A DNA stretch of 10,243 nt from Sulfurimonas sp. (GTDB taxonomy: Bacteria; Campylobacterota; Campylobacteria; Campylobacterales; Sulfurimonadaceae), in contig NVUO01000013.1 of NCBI GenBank assembly GCA_002733155.1, positions 39,135 to 49,377 on the forward strand, read 5' to 3'. Numbering within the stretch: the first letter of the stretch is position 1; every line of letters starts with the position of its first letter. The notes under the pieces were generated by a model, which saw only the letters and a list, made by a program, of their open reading frames with translations, did not search any database and was not told where the DNA came from. Of this stretch, positions 1 through 8,243 are shown piece after piece. The position numbers were made by a program, and so were the translations under genes.

Positions 1-381
1 GATCAGGCACTTGTAAGTCAGGCTATAATTGAGGGCAATAATTTTAAGAGAAATTATCCATCTTCAATGTATATAGCTGTAATAGATACTATGCTTACAA
101 AACTCTATCTTGCCGAAGCAGCTTTAAATGAGTCAATAGCAAGTTTATATGATAGGTTAGATAAACCTACGAGTGCAAAGTATTACAGATCTATAAAACC
201 GCAGTCATGGATTAAATGGAGTGAGATAAATAGAGCAAATACACCTTGGTATCGTGAATGGTTCGAGGGTGATGGAACTGAGAGTTGGTATGCATTTATG
301 GTGCCCGATACTCAAAGCGTAGTATCTAGAAATTCAAACAAAGATGTAGAGCTAAAATCTACTAATACAAAAGGTTTATAA
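1..381 (+). CDS. bamD: BamD outer-membrane assembly lipoprotein, C-terminal part (5'-truncated by window)
   Basis: The frame is open from base 1 to the TAA at 379-381, so 126 C-terminal residues are visible and the true start lies left of the window. The first in-window ATG (67) is not the real start. BamD is a periplasm-facing lipoprotein with TPR-like helical repeats that works in the BAM complex, which folds beta-barrel proteins into the outer membrane. Visible support is the helical segment with LAEAALNESIASLYDRLDKP, typical of the last TPR-like repeat, then a Trp-rich tail (PWYREWFEGDGTESWY) that I associate with Campylobacterota BamD proteins. The signal peptide and lipobox lie outside the window. 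The stop overlaps the lon start by one base (TAATG), suggesting co-transcription and translational coupling. Family assignment is by recognition; another TPR-type lipoprotein is the main alternative. Confidence 0.8.
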   Translation, partial: DQALVSQAIIEGNNFKRNYPSSMYIAVIDTMLTKLYLAEAALNESIASLYDRLDKPTSAKYYRSIKPQSWIKWSEINRANTPWYREWFEGDGTESWYAFMVPDTQSVVSRNSNKDVELKSTNTKGL

Positions 382-2801
382 TGAAATTAAATGATTATGG
401 AGAATTTCCAGCTGAGATACCAGTTATAGCTGAGGATGAACTTTTTTTATACCCCTTTATGATTTCACCACTTTTTTTAAGTGATGAAAGTAATGTCTTA
501 GCTGCAACTAAGGCTATAGAAGAAAGTTCATTAGTTATAGTATGCCCAACAAAACCATCAGCTGATGGAGAAAGGGATTATGAATCTCTTTATGATGCTG
601 GAGTAGTTGGCTCAATAATGAGAAAGGTAGCCCTCCCAGATGGTAGGGTTAAAGTTCTTTTTCAAGGTTTAGCTCGTGCTAAAACATTTGGTAAGGTTGG
701 AGATAAGCCACTTACGGCTAATGTTGATATTATTGAGGCTACAAATGTAAACTCATTAAAAATAGATGCAATTTTAGAAATTTTACGTGAAAAAGTTAGG
801 ACTTTATCTGGGGTTAGTAATTATTTTCCACCCGATTTACTTCGTACTATAGAAGAGAATCATGACCATAACAGAATTATAGATTTAATTTGTTCAACTG
901 TAAAACTAAAAAAAGAACAGGCATATAAATTATTTGTAGAAGCTGATACTGAAAAAAGATTTTTAGACCTAATTGATTATATTATAGATGAAATTGAAGC
1001 GAATAAACTTCAAAAAGAGATACGCTCCAAGGTGCATACACATATTGAAAAAGTAAATAAAGAGTATTTCTTAAAAGAACAACTTAAACAGATTCAAAAA
1101 GAGTTAGGTTCAGATACATCTAGAGATGAAGAGATAGAGGAATATTATAAAAAATTAGAGTCTAAAAAAGCATCTTTAGAGGATGATGTATTTAAAGAGA
1201 TAAACAAACAAATAGAACGTTTCTCACGTATGCATCCAGATAGTTCCGATGCATCTATGACTCAAACTTATCTTGACTGGGTATTAGAAATCCCATTTGG
1301 TAAGGAGAGTAAAAAATTTCTGAAAATTTCTGATGTCCAGACTCAACTAGATAAGGATCATTTCTCTTTAAAGAACCCAAAAGAGCGTATAGTTGAGTAT
1401 TTTGCTGTAAAAGAATTAATGGAATTACGTGGTATAAAAGGCAAGGAATCAGCTGGAGCAATTTTATGTTTCTCTGGACCCCCAGGTGTTGGTAAGACAT
1501 CTTTAGCTAACTCTATAGCTACAGCCCTAAAACGCCCCCTTGTTAGGATAGCCCTTGGTGGACTTGATGATGTAAATGAGCTACGTGGACATAGACGTAC
1601 ATATGTTGGAGCTATGCCTGGACGTATAACTCAAGGACTTATTGACGCCAAAAAAATGAATCCAGTTATAGTTTTAGATGAGATAGATAAGGTTGGACGT
1701 ACAGGTAGAGGTGATCCAACAGCTGCACTTTTGGAGATTTTAGATCCTGAACAAAATTTTGAGTTTCGTGATTATTATCTAAACTTTAATATTGACTTAT
1801 CTAAGGTTATATTTATAGCTACTGCAAATGATGTTGGACGTATACCAACTCCTCTTCGTGATAGAATGGAGTTTATTACTATAAGTTCATATACACCACA
1901 GGAAAAACTTGAAATTGCTCATAGATATTTAGTGCCACAGGAGCTAAAAAAACACGGACTTAAAAAGTCTGAGATAAATATTTCTAAACCAACCCTAAAA
2001 GAGTTAATTCACTCTTATACACGTGAAGCTGGTGTTAGAAACTTACGTCGTCGTTTAGCTAACATGTCTAGAAAAGTTGCTCGTGAGATACTAGAATTTC
2101 CTGAGACTACAAAGGTTACTATCAATCTTAAAAATTTAAAAGATTATTTTGATAAGACTGTATTTGAGATAGAAAAAACTACAAAAATTCCAATAATTGG
2201 TGTAGTAAATGGTCTAGCTTGGACAGCAGTTGGTGGTGATGTATTAAAAATAGAGGCTATTAGAATAAAAGGTAAGGGTACTATGCAACTTACAGGTAGT
2301 CTTGGTGATGTTATGAAAGAATCTGCTAGAATTGCTTTAAGTGTAGTAAAAACTCTAATAGATTCTAAAAAGCTAAAAATTGATATTAAAAATGTACCAC
2401 TTTCTTTTAAAGAGATAGAAGAAAAAACTAAGATTGATTCTTCTGAAGTATATAGAAGATATGATCTTCATATACATGTACCAGATGGAGCTACTCCAAA
2501 AGATGGGCCAAGTGCTGGTATAGCTATGGTTAGTGTTATTTCATCAATTTTAAGTTCACAAAAAATTCGTTCAGAGATAGCAATGACTGGTGAAGTCTCT
2601 TTAAGCGGTGATGTACTTCCAATTGGTGGTCTTAGAGAAAAACTTATAGCTGCACATAAGGCTGGAATGTCTAAGGCACTAATACCAGCTAAAAACTATG
2701 AACGTGATTTAGAGGATATCCCAGATGAAGTAAAAGAATCTCTTGAGATAGTCCCAGTGACAAGGGTAGAAGAAGTTCTAAAACTAATTTTAGTGCCTTA
2801 G
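381..2801 (+). CDS. lon: ATP-dependent Lon protease (endopeptidase La)
   Basis: This is a complete 806-residue LonA, slightly longer than the roughly 780-residue E. coli enzyme. Lon is a cytoplasmic homohexameric AAA+ serine protease that degrades misfolded and selected regulatory proteins. Visible domains in order are an N-terminal LON substrate-binding domain (about 10-205), a Glu/Lys-rich coiled-coil linker (about 205-310), an AAA+ module with Walker A GPPGVGKT at 366-373 and Walker B VIVLDE at 429-434, and the C-terminal protease domain. The catalytic dyad is Ser711 in DGPSAG and Lys754 in GGLREKL. Their 43-residue spacing equals that of E. coli Ser679/Lys722. The ATG overlaps the bamD stop by one base and has an AAAAGG-type ribosome binding site about 6 bases upstream. 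No heat-shock promoter is visible because the upstream DNA is bamD coding sequence. Its 3' end overlaps a convergent receiver gene by 12 bp. Confidence 0.98.
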   Translation: MKLNDYGEFPAEIPVIAEDELFLYPFMISPLFLSDESNVLAATKAIEESSLVIVCPTKPSADGERDYESLYDAGVVGSIMRKVALPDGRVKVLFQGLARAKTFGKVGDKPLTANVDIIEATNVNSLKIDAILEILREKVRTLSGVSNYFPPDLLRTIEENHDHNRIIDLICSTVKLKKEQAYKLFVEADTEKRFLDLIDYIIDEIEANKLQKEIRSKVHTHIEKVNKEYFLKEQLKQIQKELGSDTSRDEEIEEYYKKLESKKASLEDDVFKEINKQIERFSRMHPDSSDASMTQTYLDWVLEIPFGKESKKFLKISDVQTQLDKDHFSLKNPKERIVEYFAVKELMELRGIKGKESAGAILCFSGPPGVGKTSLANSIATALKRPLVRIALGGLDDVNELRGHRRTYVGAMPGRITQGLIDAKKMNPVIVLDEIDKVGRTGRGDPTAALLEILDPEQNFEFRDYYLNFNIDLSKVIFIATANDVGRIPTPLRDRMEFITISSYTPQEKLEIAHRYLVPQELKKHGLKKSEINISKPTLKELIHSYTREAGVRNLRRRLANMSRKVAREILEFPETTKVTINLKNLKDYFDKTVFEIEKTTKIPIIGVVNGLAWTAVGGDVLKIEAIRIKGKGTMQLTGSLGDVMKESARIALSVVKTLIDSKKLKIDIKNVPLSFKEIEEKTKIDSSEVYRRYDLHIHVPDGATPKDGPSAGIAMVSVISSILSSQKIRSEIAMTGEVSLSGDVLPIGGLREKLIAAHKAGMSKALIPAKNYERDLEDIPDEVKESLEIVPVTRVEEVLKLILVP

Positions 2802-3209
2802 ATACTTCTGTAAGATAGAAAGTATCTTGCTTCTTATTAAAGGTTTTGTTATATATTCATCAAAACCTTCTTTTAAAATTTTCCCCTTATCACCTCTAAG
2901 AGCATTTGCTGTTAAGGCTACTATAGGTGTATGTTTTTGCTTTAATATTTTTTCATATTTTAATATCTCATGAGTAGCTTCTATACCATCTAAAATAGGC
3001 ATTTGAATATCCATAAATACTAAATCAAACTTTCTTTTTATAAATATTTCTACAGCCTCTTTGCCATCAGAGCTTATATATACATTAAGTCCGAAACTTT
3101 CTAACACATGTTTAATTAACTTTTGATTTATTGTATTGTCTTCAGCTACTAATACATTAGCTCTAAAGTTTATAATATTTTTATTTTTTTCTATATTTTT
3201 TATATACAT
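2790..3209 (-). CDS. Receiver (REC) domain, frame-separated from the upstream hybrid kinase
   Basis: This is a 139-codon frame carrying a complete response-regulator receiver domain and no output domain. All key residues are present: acidic pair Glu23/Asp24 (VLVAEDN), phospho-acceptor Asp67 (LVFMDIQMP), switch Thr100 (VALTANA) and Lys122 before Pro123 (YITKPL). The domain proper starts near residue 17. Residues 1-15 are Lys/Asn/Ile-rich and look like an interdomain linker. The ATG overlaps the end of the histidine kinase gene by 29 nt, and no Shine-Dalgarno sequence precedes it. Removing one A from the A7 run at 3184-3190 would fuse this frame to the kinase as an ordinary hybrid kinase. It is therefore either an independently translated CheY-like protein (by reinitiation), the detached C-terminus of a frameshifted hybrid kinase, or the result of a sequencing error. 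The domain is certain; its status as a separate gene is not. Confidence 0.85.
   Translation of the reverse strand: MYIKNIEKNKNIINFRANVLVAEDNTINQKLIKHVLESFGLNVYISSDGKEAVEIFIKRKFDLVFMDIQMPILDGIEATHEILKYEKILKQKHTPIVALTANALRGDKGKILKEGFDEYITKPLIRSKILSILQKYLRH
2800..2827 (+). terminator. Inverted repeat at the lon stop, possible weak terminator
   Basis: AGATACTT (2800-2807) pairs perfectly with AAGTATCT (2820-2827). Two further pairs (CT/AG) form inside across a one-base bulge, leaving a loop of about 7 nt. On the plus strand the right arm is followed by TGCTTCTTATT, a loose T-rich tail, so it could end the bamD-lon transcript. The stem is AT-rich and the tail interrupted, so it would be weak. On the minus strand it lies inside the last receiver codons and is followed by purines, so it would not terminate that transcript. 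Confidence 0.3.
3181..3201 (-). other. Poly-A tracts (A6 and A7) at the kinase/receiver frame junction
   Basis: Read on the minus strand, an A6 run (3196-3201) and an A7 run (3184-3190) sit in the last codons of the kinase, and the kinase TAA stop (3183-3181) follows the A7 run directly. The receiver frame is +1 relative to the kinase frame. Loss of a single A changes the end of the kinase to read R-K-N-K-N-I-I-N-F straight into the receiver. These runs are the obvious place for a replication slip, an RNA polymerase slip or a base-calling error. Confidence 0.7.
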
Positions 3210-5469
3210 AGTTTTGTAAAGTTTGTTTTATTTTAAGCGTATGAATGGGATCATATAAAATTTTGCAAATATCTAGATTTAAAGAATCTATGCTTTTTAT
3301 CTTAGATGCTTTAGTTAAAGGTACTAAATGTGCTGAGTATTGTGAGAATTTTTCTAAAGAAATATTTCCGATATAATCTAAGTCTACAAATATTAAATCA
3401 TACTTTTTATCTTTTATCTCTTGTATATCTCTAAATAATTCAAATTTAACTCCATAATAATCTAGGTATTCTTTTATATAAATATCTTGCTCTTTTACCT
3501 TGTCGAAACTGCGTAATATTGCAACCTTTAAAAAAGAAAACTTATTTTTACTTGTATTTATATTTGTATCTGATTCTTTAAACTCTAATTCAAAAAAAAA
3601 AGTAGTTCCATAATCTTTTTTACTTGCTAAATCAAGTTTTCCACCCAAAAGTTTGATAAAGTTGCTTGATATCGTAAGACCTAGTCCTGTCCCACCATAC
3701 TTCCGTGTAATAGATTTATCAGCCTGAGAAAATGCTTCAAATATTTTAGATCTCTGCTTCTTACTTACCCCAATACCATTATCTTGTACAGCAAAATATA
3801 TTTTTGTAATTCCAGTTTTTGTAGATATTTTTTTTCTTATATGTACATTTATAAAACCATTAATATCTGTAAATTTTATAGCATTTGAAATTAGGTTAAT
3901 TAATACCTCTTTGATCTTAGTTGGATCACCCCTTAATGGAATTTCTAATTTAGGATCTATAAAACATGCTAAATCTATATTCTTTTCACTCGACTTAACT
4001 GCATATACATCTACTGCACTTTGAAACTCTTCTAAGGGATTAAATATAGTATCTTCAACCTCATGTTTATTACTCTCAATTTTAGATATATCTAAAATAT
4101 TTTTTATTACATCAAGTAGGTTTTGTGAGCTTTTTTCTATCACATCTACAAACTCTTTTTGTTCAGCCTTAAGTTCTGAGTTTTTTAATAAGTCGGTAAA
4201 CCCAACTATTCCGTTTAATGGAGTTCTAATCTCATGAGACATATTCGCTAAAAACATTGACTTAGCCTCGCTAGCGTCTTGGGCATATTGCTTGTCTTGT
4301 TTGGTCTTATCTATAATATTTTCTAAAAGATTATAGGCTAGATTAGTGCCCTTTGATGTATGTAGATTTATATCTTCATTCTCTTCACTAGAGCCTTGAG
4401 CTGCACGTCTAAGTATATCTTCTAGATGTTTTATATTATTAGCTATTTCATTGGAGAGTAAATAACCTAAGGCTCCAAATATAATAGCTACTAACCAGAT
4501 AGCGATTGTGATTAATAAAATTTTTAAGCTAGAAGCCTTTAGAAGCTCTACTTTTTTATAAATAGATTTAAGAAGTAAGTCTTGAGCGTCAGATATTATA
4601 CTTATTTTTTCTGATTGCATTGCAAACCAGATACCAGAACTAATTGGATAATCAGCTGTAGCTGCCGCTGATACTATACCAGTCCTAACAGAGTTAATAT
4701 CTTCAAATAAGTCTATATTTTGTTCATCTTTAAATAAGGCATCAAGTTTGGCTCTTAAGTCTTCATCATGAAGCGTATCATAGTTTATAGAATCAGATCT
4801 ACCTATAATAGATACCCATTTATTTAAATCAGCTTCAGTTAATTTAGTTGAACGTGCTATAACAAAAGACATATAACCACGTTCAATACCGGCAAACTCT
4901 TTGGCATATACCATAGCTATATATAAGGTATATAATTCATTTACATCTTTATCAACTTGATTATGCATAATATGCTCTAGTTGTTTAATAAAACTATTTT
5001 GAGTATTGGTATAAATATCAAACATATTTTCAAATTTACTATTACATAAATTTACAGCTAACCTTATTTTTTTGATTTTATTTATCTCTATTTTTATAAT
5101 CTCTTTTTCTTTACAGGATAAACATAATTGTGAAGTAGAATCTATAGAATGATTATGCAGAAGTTTATTTTTTTTTATATATTCTTCAAATATAGATACT
5201 TTTTTATCAACAATTTTCCTTTGTTCTTTTAGTGATTTTAATGTATTGTCAGACTTTTTTCCCAAATACATTGAACTCATTCCACGTTCACGTGCAATAT
5301 CTGTAATCAAATCATTTAGGTAGTTGTTTTTAGTTAGTTCATTTTTTAATATTTGAGCTGTGTGATACTCATCAAAAGAGTTGTAAACATAAATACTTGT
5401 TAATGAGAACAGAACTAAAATTGGTAATAAGCTGATAAGTCTTAATCTATTTTTTAGTCCTAACTGCAT
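3181..5469 (-). CDS. NIT-sensor membrane histidine kinase with degenerate receiver-like tail
   Basis: This 762-residue inner-membrane sensor kinase has TM1 at about 11-30 and an extracytoplasmic region at about 31-314. That region resembles the NIT (nitrate/nitrite-sensing) family, with motifs IARERGMSSMYLG (58-70) and IERGYMSFVIA (195-205). TM2 is at about 315-338, followed by a short HAMP-like linker. HisKA has His412 in MSHEIRTPLNG. HATPase motifs are Asn529 (N box), DNGIG (563-567) and GGTGLGL (592-598). Residues about 647-758 fold-match a receiver only loosely: LIFVDLDY holds a possible Asp696, but the N-terminal acidic pair is missing, so it is probably not phosphorylated. A CxxC (116/119) sits in the sensor. 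Kinases of this type normally continue into a true receiver, which here is in another frame just downstream. The gene follows the HPt gene by one base, with no clear ribosome binding site, suggesting coupling. The ligand is unproven; nitrate is only the family's namesake. Confidence 0.93.
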   Translation of the reverse strand: MQLGLKNRLRLISLLPILVLFSLTSIYVYNSFDEYHTAQILKNELTKNNYLNDLITDIARERGMSSMYLGKKSDNTLKSLKEQRKIVDKKVSIFEEYIKKNKLLHNHSIDSTSQLCLSCKEKEIIKIEINKIKKIRLAVNLCNSKFENMFDIYTNTQNSFIKQLEHIMHNQVDKDVNELYTLYIAMVYAKEFAGIERGYMSFVIARSTKLTEADLNKWVSIIGRSDSINYDTLHDEDLRAKLDALFKDEQNIDLFEDINSVRTGIVSAAATADYPISSGIWFAMQSEKISIISDAQDLLLKSIYKKVELLKASSLKILLITIAIWLVAIIFGALGYLLSNEIANNIKHLEDILRRAAQGSSEENEDINLHTSKGTNLAYNLLENIIDKTKQDKQYAQDASEAKSMFLANMSHEIRTPLNGIVGFTDLLKNSELKAEQKEFVDVIEKSSQNLLDVIKNILDISKIESNKHEVEDTIFNPLEEFQSAVDVYAVKSSEKNIDLACFIDPKLEIPLRGDPTKIKEVLINLISNAIKFTDINGFINVHIRKKISTKTGITKIYFAVQDNGIGVSKKQRSKIFEAFSQADKSITRKYGGTGLGLTISSNFIKLLGGKLDLASKKDYGTTFFFELEFKESDTNINTSKNKFSFLKVAILRSFDKVKEQDIYIKEYLDYYGVKFELFRDIQEIKDKKYDLIFVDLDYIGNISLEKFSQYSAHLVPLTKASKIKSIDSLNLDICKILYDPIHTLKIKQTLQNYVYKKYRKK

Positions 5470-5470
5470 A

Positions 5471-6367
5471 TTAAAGTAGTTTACTCGTTTCTTTAAAGTT
5501 TATTAGTATCTCATCAGGCGAATTATTAGATAAGTTTGTAATAATTACATAAAAGTTATCTAAATCATTACTTAGCTCAGTTACATCGTCTGATAAGTTT
5601 ATTTTAGTTAATAAATTAAGTGCATCTTGAATTCTTAGGTTAGCAGCTACACCTTTTAGTTTATGAGTAAGAAGCTTTGCCTTATGCAAGTCAAAAGATG
5701 AAACAGAGTTATATAATTCAGTTTTAAAACTATAAGACTGGGATATGAAGTCTTGAATAAACTCTTGAACTAAGTCTATAGGCAAACCTAGTTCATTTGA
5801 AGCTATTTTGGGGTCATACTCATAAGTCTCATTAATATTGTTATCTTGATTTATCTCATCTTCATCATCGCTAAGTTTTATTTTTATCTCTACATCTTCG
5901 TAGTTATCTTGTATATCAATATCTTCTGCTATTTGAATTTCTTGAATATTTTCTACTGTTTTTTCATCATAATTTATTGTTAAAGGGTCAAAAGATGATT
6001 TTGTTATTTGGCAAGTTTCTTGTTCTTCTAAATTAGAACTTAAAGCTTTTATATTTGAAAGATTTATAATATAAGATTTTTCTAAGGCTTCATTTGTTAG
6101 AAAAAATATTTTAACATCTACATGAGCTGTGTATTTTTCTTCATTGATATTTATTAATACTTTAGGAGTTACTCCAGCATCATTGCATAATACATAATCT
6201 ATCCAATGTGCGTGCTCAAAATTATGTACATATCCAGGTGAAGAAACAAAAAAATCTGCAAAATCATCTACTATATTTTTAAGTTCAACTAAACTACTTA
6301 AATTAAACATTTCTAGATAATTTTGATCTATACCTATAAATTCTTTTTTATGGTTATAAAGTAACAT
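5471..6367 (-). CDS. PAS-like / HPt histidine phosphotransfer protein
   Basis: This is a 298-residue cytoplasmic protein with no membrane segment or signal peptide. Residues 1-110 look PAS-like (NHKKEFIGIDQNYLEMFNLS near the N-terminus, then strand-rich sequence), but this is a weak structural guess. Residues about 112-185 are an acidic, low-complexity linker rich in Asp, Glu and Asn. The C-terminus (about 192-285) is an HPt domain with the phospho-accepting motif THKLKGVAANL and His235. It lacks kinase ATP-binding motifs, so it should relay phosphate from a receiver Asp rather than autophosphorylate. The stop is one base before the kinase start, so the two are surely co-expressed and are likely partners. 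The ATG at 6367 is the only usable start because an in-frame TAA lies 4 codons upstream. A GGAG (6385-6382) is 14 nt away, rather distant. Confidence 0.88.
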   Translation of the reverse strand: MLLYNHKKEFIGIDQNYLEMFNLSSLVELKNIVDDFADFFVSSPGYVHNFEHAHWIDYVLCNDAGVTPKVLININEEKYTAHVDVKIFFLTNEALEKSYIINLSNIKALSSNLEEQETCQITKSSFDPLTINYDEKTVENIQEIQIAEDIDIQDNYEDVEIKIKLSDDEDEINQDNNINETYEYDPKIASNELGLPIDLVQEFIQDFISQSYSFKTELYNSVSSFDLHKAKLLTHKLKGVAANLRIQDALNLLTKINLSDDVTELSNDLDNFYVIITNLSNNSPDEILINFKETSKLL

Positions 6368-6381
6368 ATTTTTTGTTTAAA

Positions 6382-6408
6382 CTCCATGTTTAATCATTTT
6401 TTATTATA
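6382..6408 (-). promoter_or_regulatory. Candidate promoter -10 box and ribosome binding site for the HPt-kinase-receiver operon
   Basis: The 73-bp gap between uvrC and the HPt gene holds a perfect minus-strand TATAAT at 6408-6403. Transcription would start near 6396, giving a leader of about 29 nt that contains GGAG (6385-6382). No TTGACA-like -35 is seen, which fits the weak -35 requirement known for Campylobacterota sigma-70 promoters. In such AT-rich DNA a TATAAT match by chance is quite possible. Confidence 0.4.
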
Positions 6409-6440
6409 TAGAATATAGCATGAATATATTAAGATAATAC

Positions 6441-8243
6441 TTATTTATATATAGATTTTATAATCTTTGCATCAGATATATTTAAAACTAAACTAATATC
6501 TTCTATACTTGTTTGTTTTAGTGCTTCAAAACTCTCAAAGTGTTTTAATAGTTTTACAATTTTTGCTAAAGAAATTCCTTTTAAAGTCAAAAGTTGGCTC
6601 TCTTGATCAAGTCGAAGTTTTGTTTTTTTGTGAAATGTTATAGCAGAGCTATGTGCCTCATCCCTAAGGTTTTGTGCCCATTGAAGTCTTTTGTCTCTAT
6701 TGCTCAAAGAAAAGCTTTGTTTTAATGAGTGTAAGATGTCATTAGCCTTGCCCTTAGCCCTATGGCTTTTGGCATCTATCTTTTCTTTAGATATAGCTAT
6801 CACATCTAAAAATATACCATTTGATTCTAAGATTTCAGATGCTAGTTTGAGCAAGGTAGTGCCACCATCAATTATCCATAAATCTGGTGGAGAATTTTTA
6901 GAAAAACTCTTTACCCGTCTAGTTAAAGTTTCCCTCATTTGTGCGTATTCATCTTTTGCTTCTAGATGATAAGTCCTATAAGATTTTTTATCAAATTTAG
7001 AATTTTCGTATACAATCATAGCTCCAACTGTAGCTACACCTGACATATGTGAGTTATCAAATACTTCAACCCTAGAGGGTATCCTTTGTAAGTCCATAAG
7101 CTCTTTTATCTCTAATAATAATTTATCATTATTTATAGTTTTATCTTTTTTAAGAAGCTCATTTGCATTTAGCATAGCTAAGTTTATAAGATGTTTTTTA
7201 TCCCCACGTAAAGGTTTACTTATATTTGCTTTTTTCCCAAACAAGTCACTTAAATGTTCTTGTATAATATCCTTGCCTTCAAAATCATTTGCAACTAATA
7301 TTGGAGCAATTATAGGCGGTTTCTCAGTGCCATAAAAGTCTAATAATACCCTTTGATAAAGTTCATTTTCATCATAACCTTCATTTAGGTTTATATAATC
7401 ATGAGTAGATGAGATGATTTTTCCAGATCTCATAAATATTCTAACTACTACAGCTTTATTATCTGTATTTTGAAGAACAAAAATATCGTAGTTTTCATTT
7501 GAAGCAAAATCAATCTCACTTTTAATTTCAGAACGTGAAATCCTATCCATCCTATCCCTTAATTCAGCTGCTTCTTCATAACGCTCTTTTTCTGCATAAA
7601 AAAACATCTTCTCTTTTAGTTTCTTGATAAGAGTTTTTTTATTTAACACTAAATTCAGTGCTAAGTCCAATTCTTTTTTATATATAGAATCTTCTATATT
7701 TAATTCACATGGACCTAAACATTTGTTTATTTGATGATATAAACAAAGTTTTTTAGATTTTAAACAGCCTTTTTTTTGAACTAGTTTACATATATCATAT
7801 ATGGAATCTAAAATATCCCTAGAACCAATTGAGTAAGGACCAAAATATTTTATATCATTTGAATTTATAATCTTTCGGGTAATTTCTAATCTAGGGTAGG
7901 GCATAGAATAATCTACATATATATATGGGTAGGTTTTATCATCACGCAATAAAATATTATACTTTGGATTTAACTGTTTAATTAGAGAGTTTTCTAGGAT
8001 TAGCGCATCATGTTCAGAGTTAACAACTATATAATTCATAGATTTTGTTTGTTTTATCATTTTTGTGATTCTAAGCGAAAGCTTAGGTTTTGGAGCAATT
8101 TCAGGATTAAGTATAAAGTAACTTTTTACTCGATTAGATAAGTTTTTCGCCTTACCAATATATAAAAGTTTTCCATTTTCATCAAAGTATTGGTAAATTC
8201 CAGCCGAAAGAGGAAGTTGTTGTATCGTTTGCTTAAGTGTCAT
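6441..8243 (-). CDS. uvrC: UvrABC excinuclease subunit C
   Basis: This complete 600-residue UvrC is close to the usual length of about 600. It makes both incisions in nucleotide excision repair after UvrB marks the lesion. Visible domains in order: an N-terminal GIY-YIG nuclease (GIY 15-17, YIG 28-30, Arg38, Glu84) for the 3' cut; four cysteines (160, 167, 175, 179) matching the family's iron-sulfur ligand region; a UVR motif ([14 protein letters not shown], 222-235) that contacts UvrB; and an RNase H-like nuclease for the 5' cut with Asp396 (FDNSH), Asp431, Asp459 (IIDGG) and His531 (DEAHSSAI). Tandem helix-hairpin-helix DNA-binding segments occupy about 545-600. Every catalytic residue appears intact. 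The ATG overlaps the end of the upstream DciA-like gene by 11 bp and lacks a clear ribosome binding site, suggesting translational coupling. SOS control is not visible. Confidence 0.98.
   Translation of the reverse strand: MTLKQTIQQLPLSAGIYQYFDENGKLLYIGKAKNLSNRVKSYFILNPEIAPKPKLSLRITKMIKQTKSMNYIVVNSEHDALILENSLIKQLNPKYNILLRDDKTYPYIYVDYSMPYPRLEITRKIINSNDIKYFGPYSIGSRDILDSIYDICKLVQKKGCLKSKKLCLYHQINKCLGPCELNIEDSIYKKELDLALNLVLNKKTLIKKLKEKMFFYAEKERYEEAAELRDRMDRISRSEIKSEIDFASNENYDIFVLQNTDNKAVVVRIFMRSGKIISSTHDYINLNEGYDENELYQRVLLDFYGTEKPPIIAPILVANDFEGKDIIQEHLSDLFGKKANISKPLRGDKKHLINLAMLNANELLKKDKTINNDKLLLEIKELMDLQRIPSRVEVFDNSHMSGVATVGAMIVYENSKFDKKSYRTYHLEAKDEYAQMRETLTRRVKSFSKNSPPDLWIIDGGTTLLKLASEILESNGIFLDVIAISKEKIDAKSHRAKGKANDILHSLKQSFSLSNRDKRLQWAQNLRDEAHSSAITFHKKTKLRLDQESQLLTLKGISLAKIVKLLKHFESFEALKQTSIEDISLVLNISDAKIIKSIYK

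Noticed and set aside
67..69. ATG at 67 as the start of the first gene
   Set aside because: The frame stays open to base 1 and BamD-like sequence is still in progress there, so the gene begins before the window.
1255..1500. Open frame of 81 codons on the minus strand inside lon
   Set aside because: It lies opposite the conserved Lon AAA+ coding sequence, shows no recognisable protein and has no gene context; a chance antisense frame.
3181..3190. Programmed -1 ribosomal frameshift at A_AAA_AAA before the kinase stop
   Set aside because: The heptamer is in the right phase, but a -1 shift leads to a stop after about four codons and not to the receiver frame, which is +1. Only a +1 shift, or an RNA or DNA lacking one A, would fuse them.
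6691..6969. Open frame of 92 codons on the plus strand inside uvrC
   Set aside because: It is antisense to the conserved UvrC RNase H-like domain, with no supporting motif or ribosome binding site.
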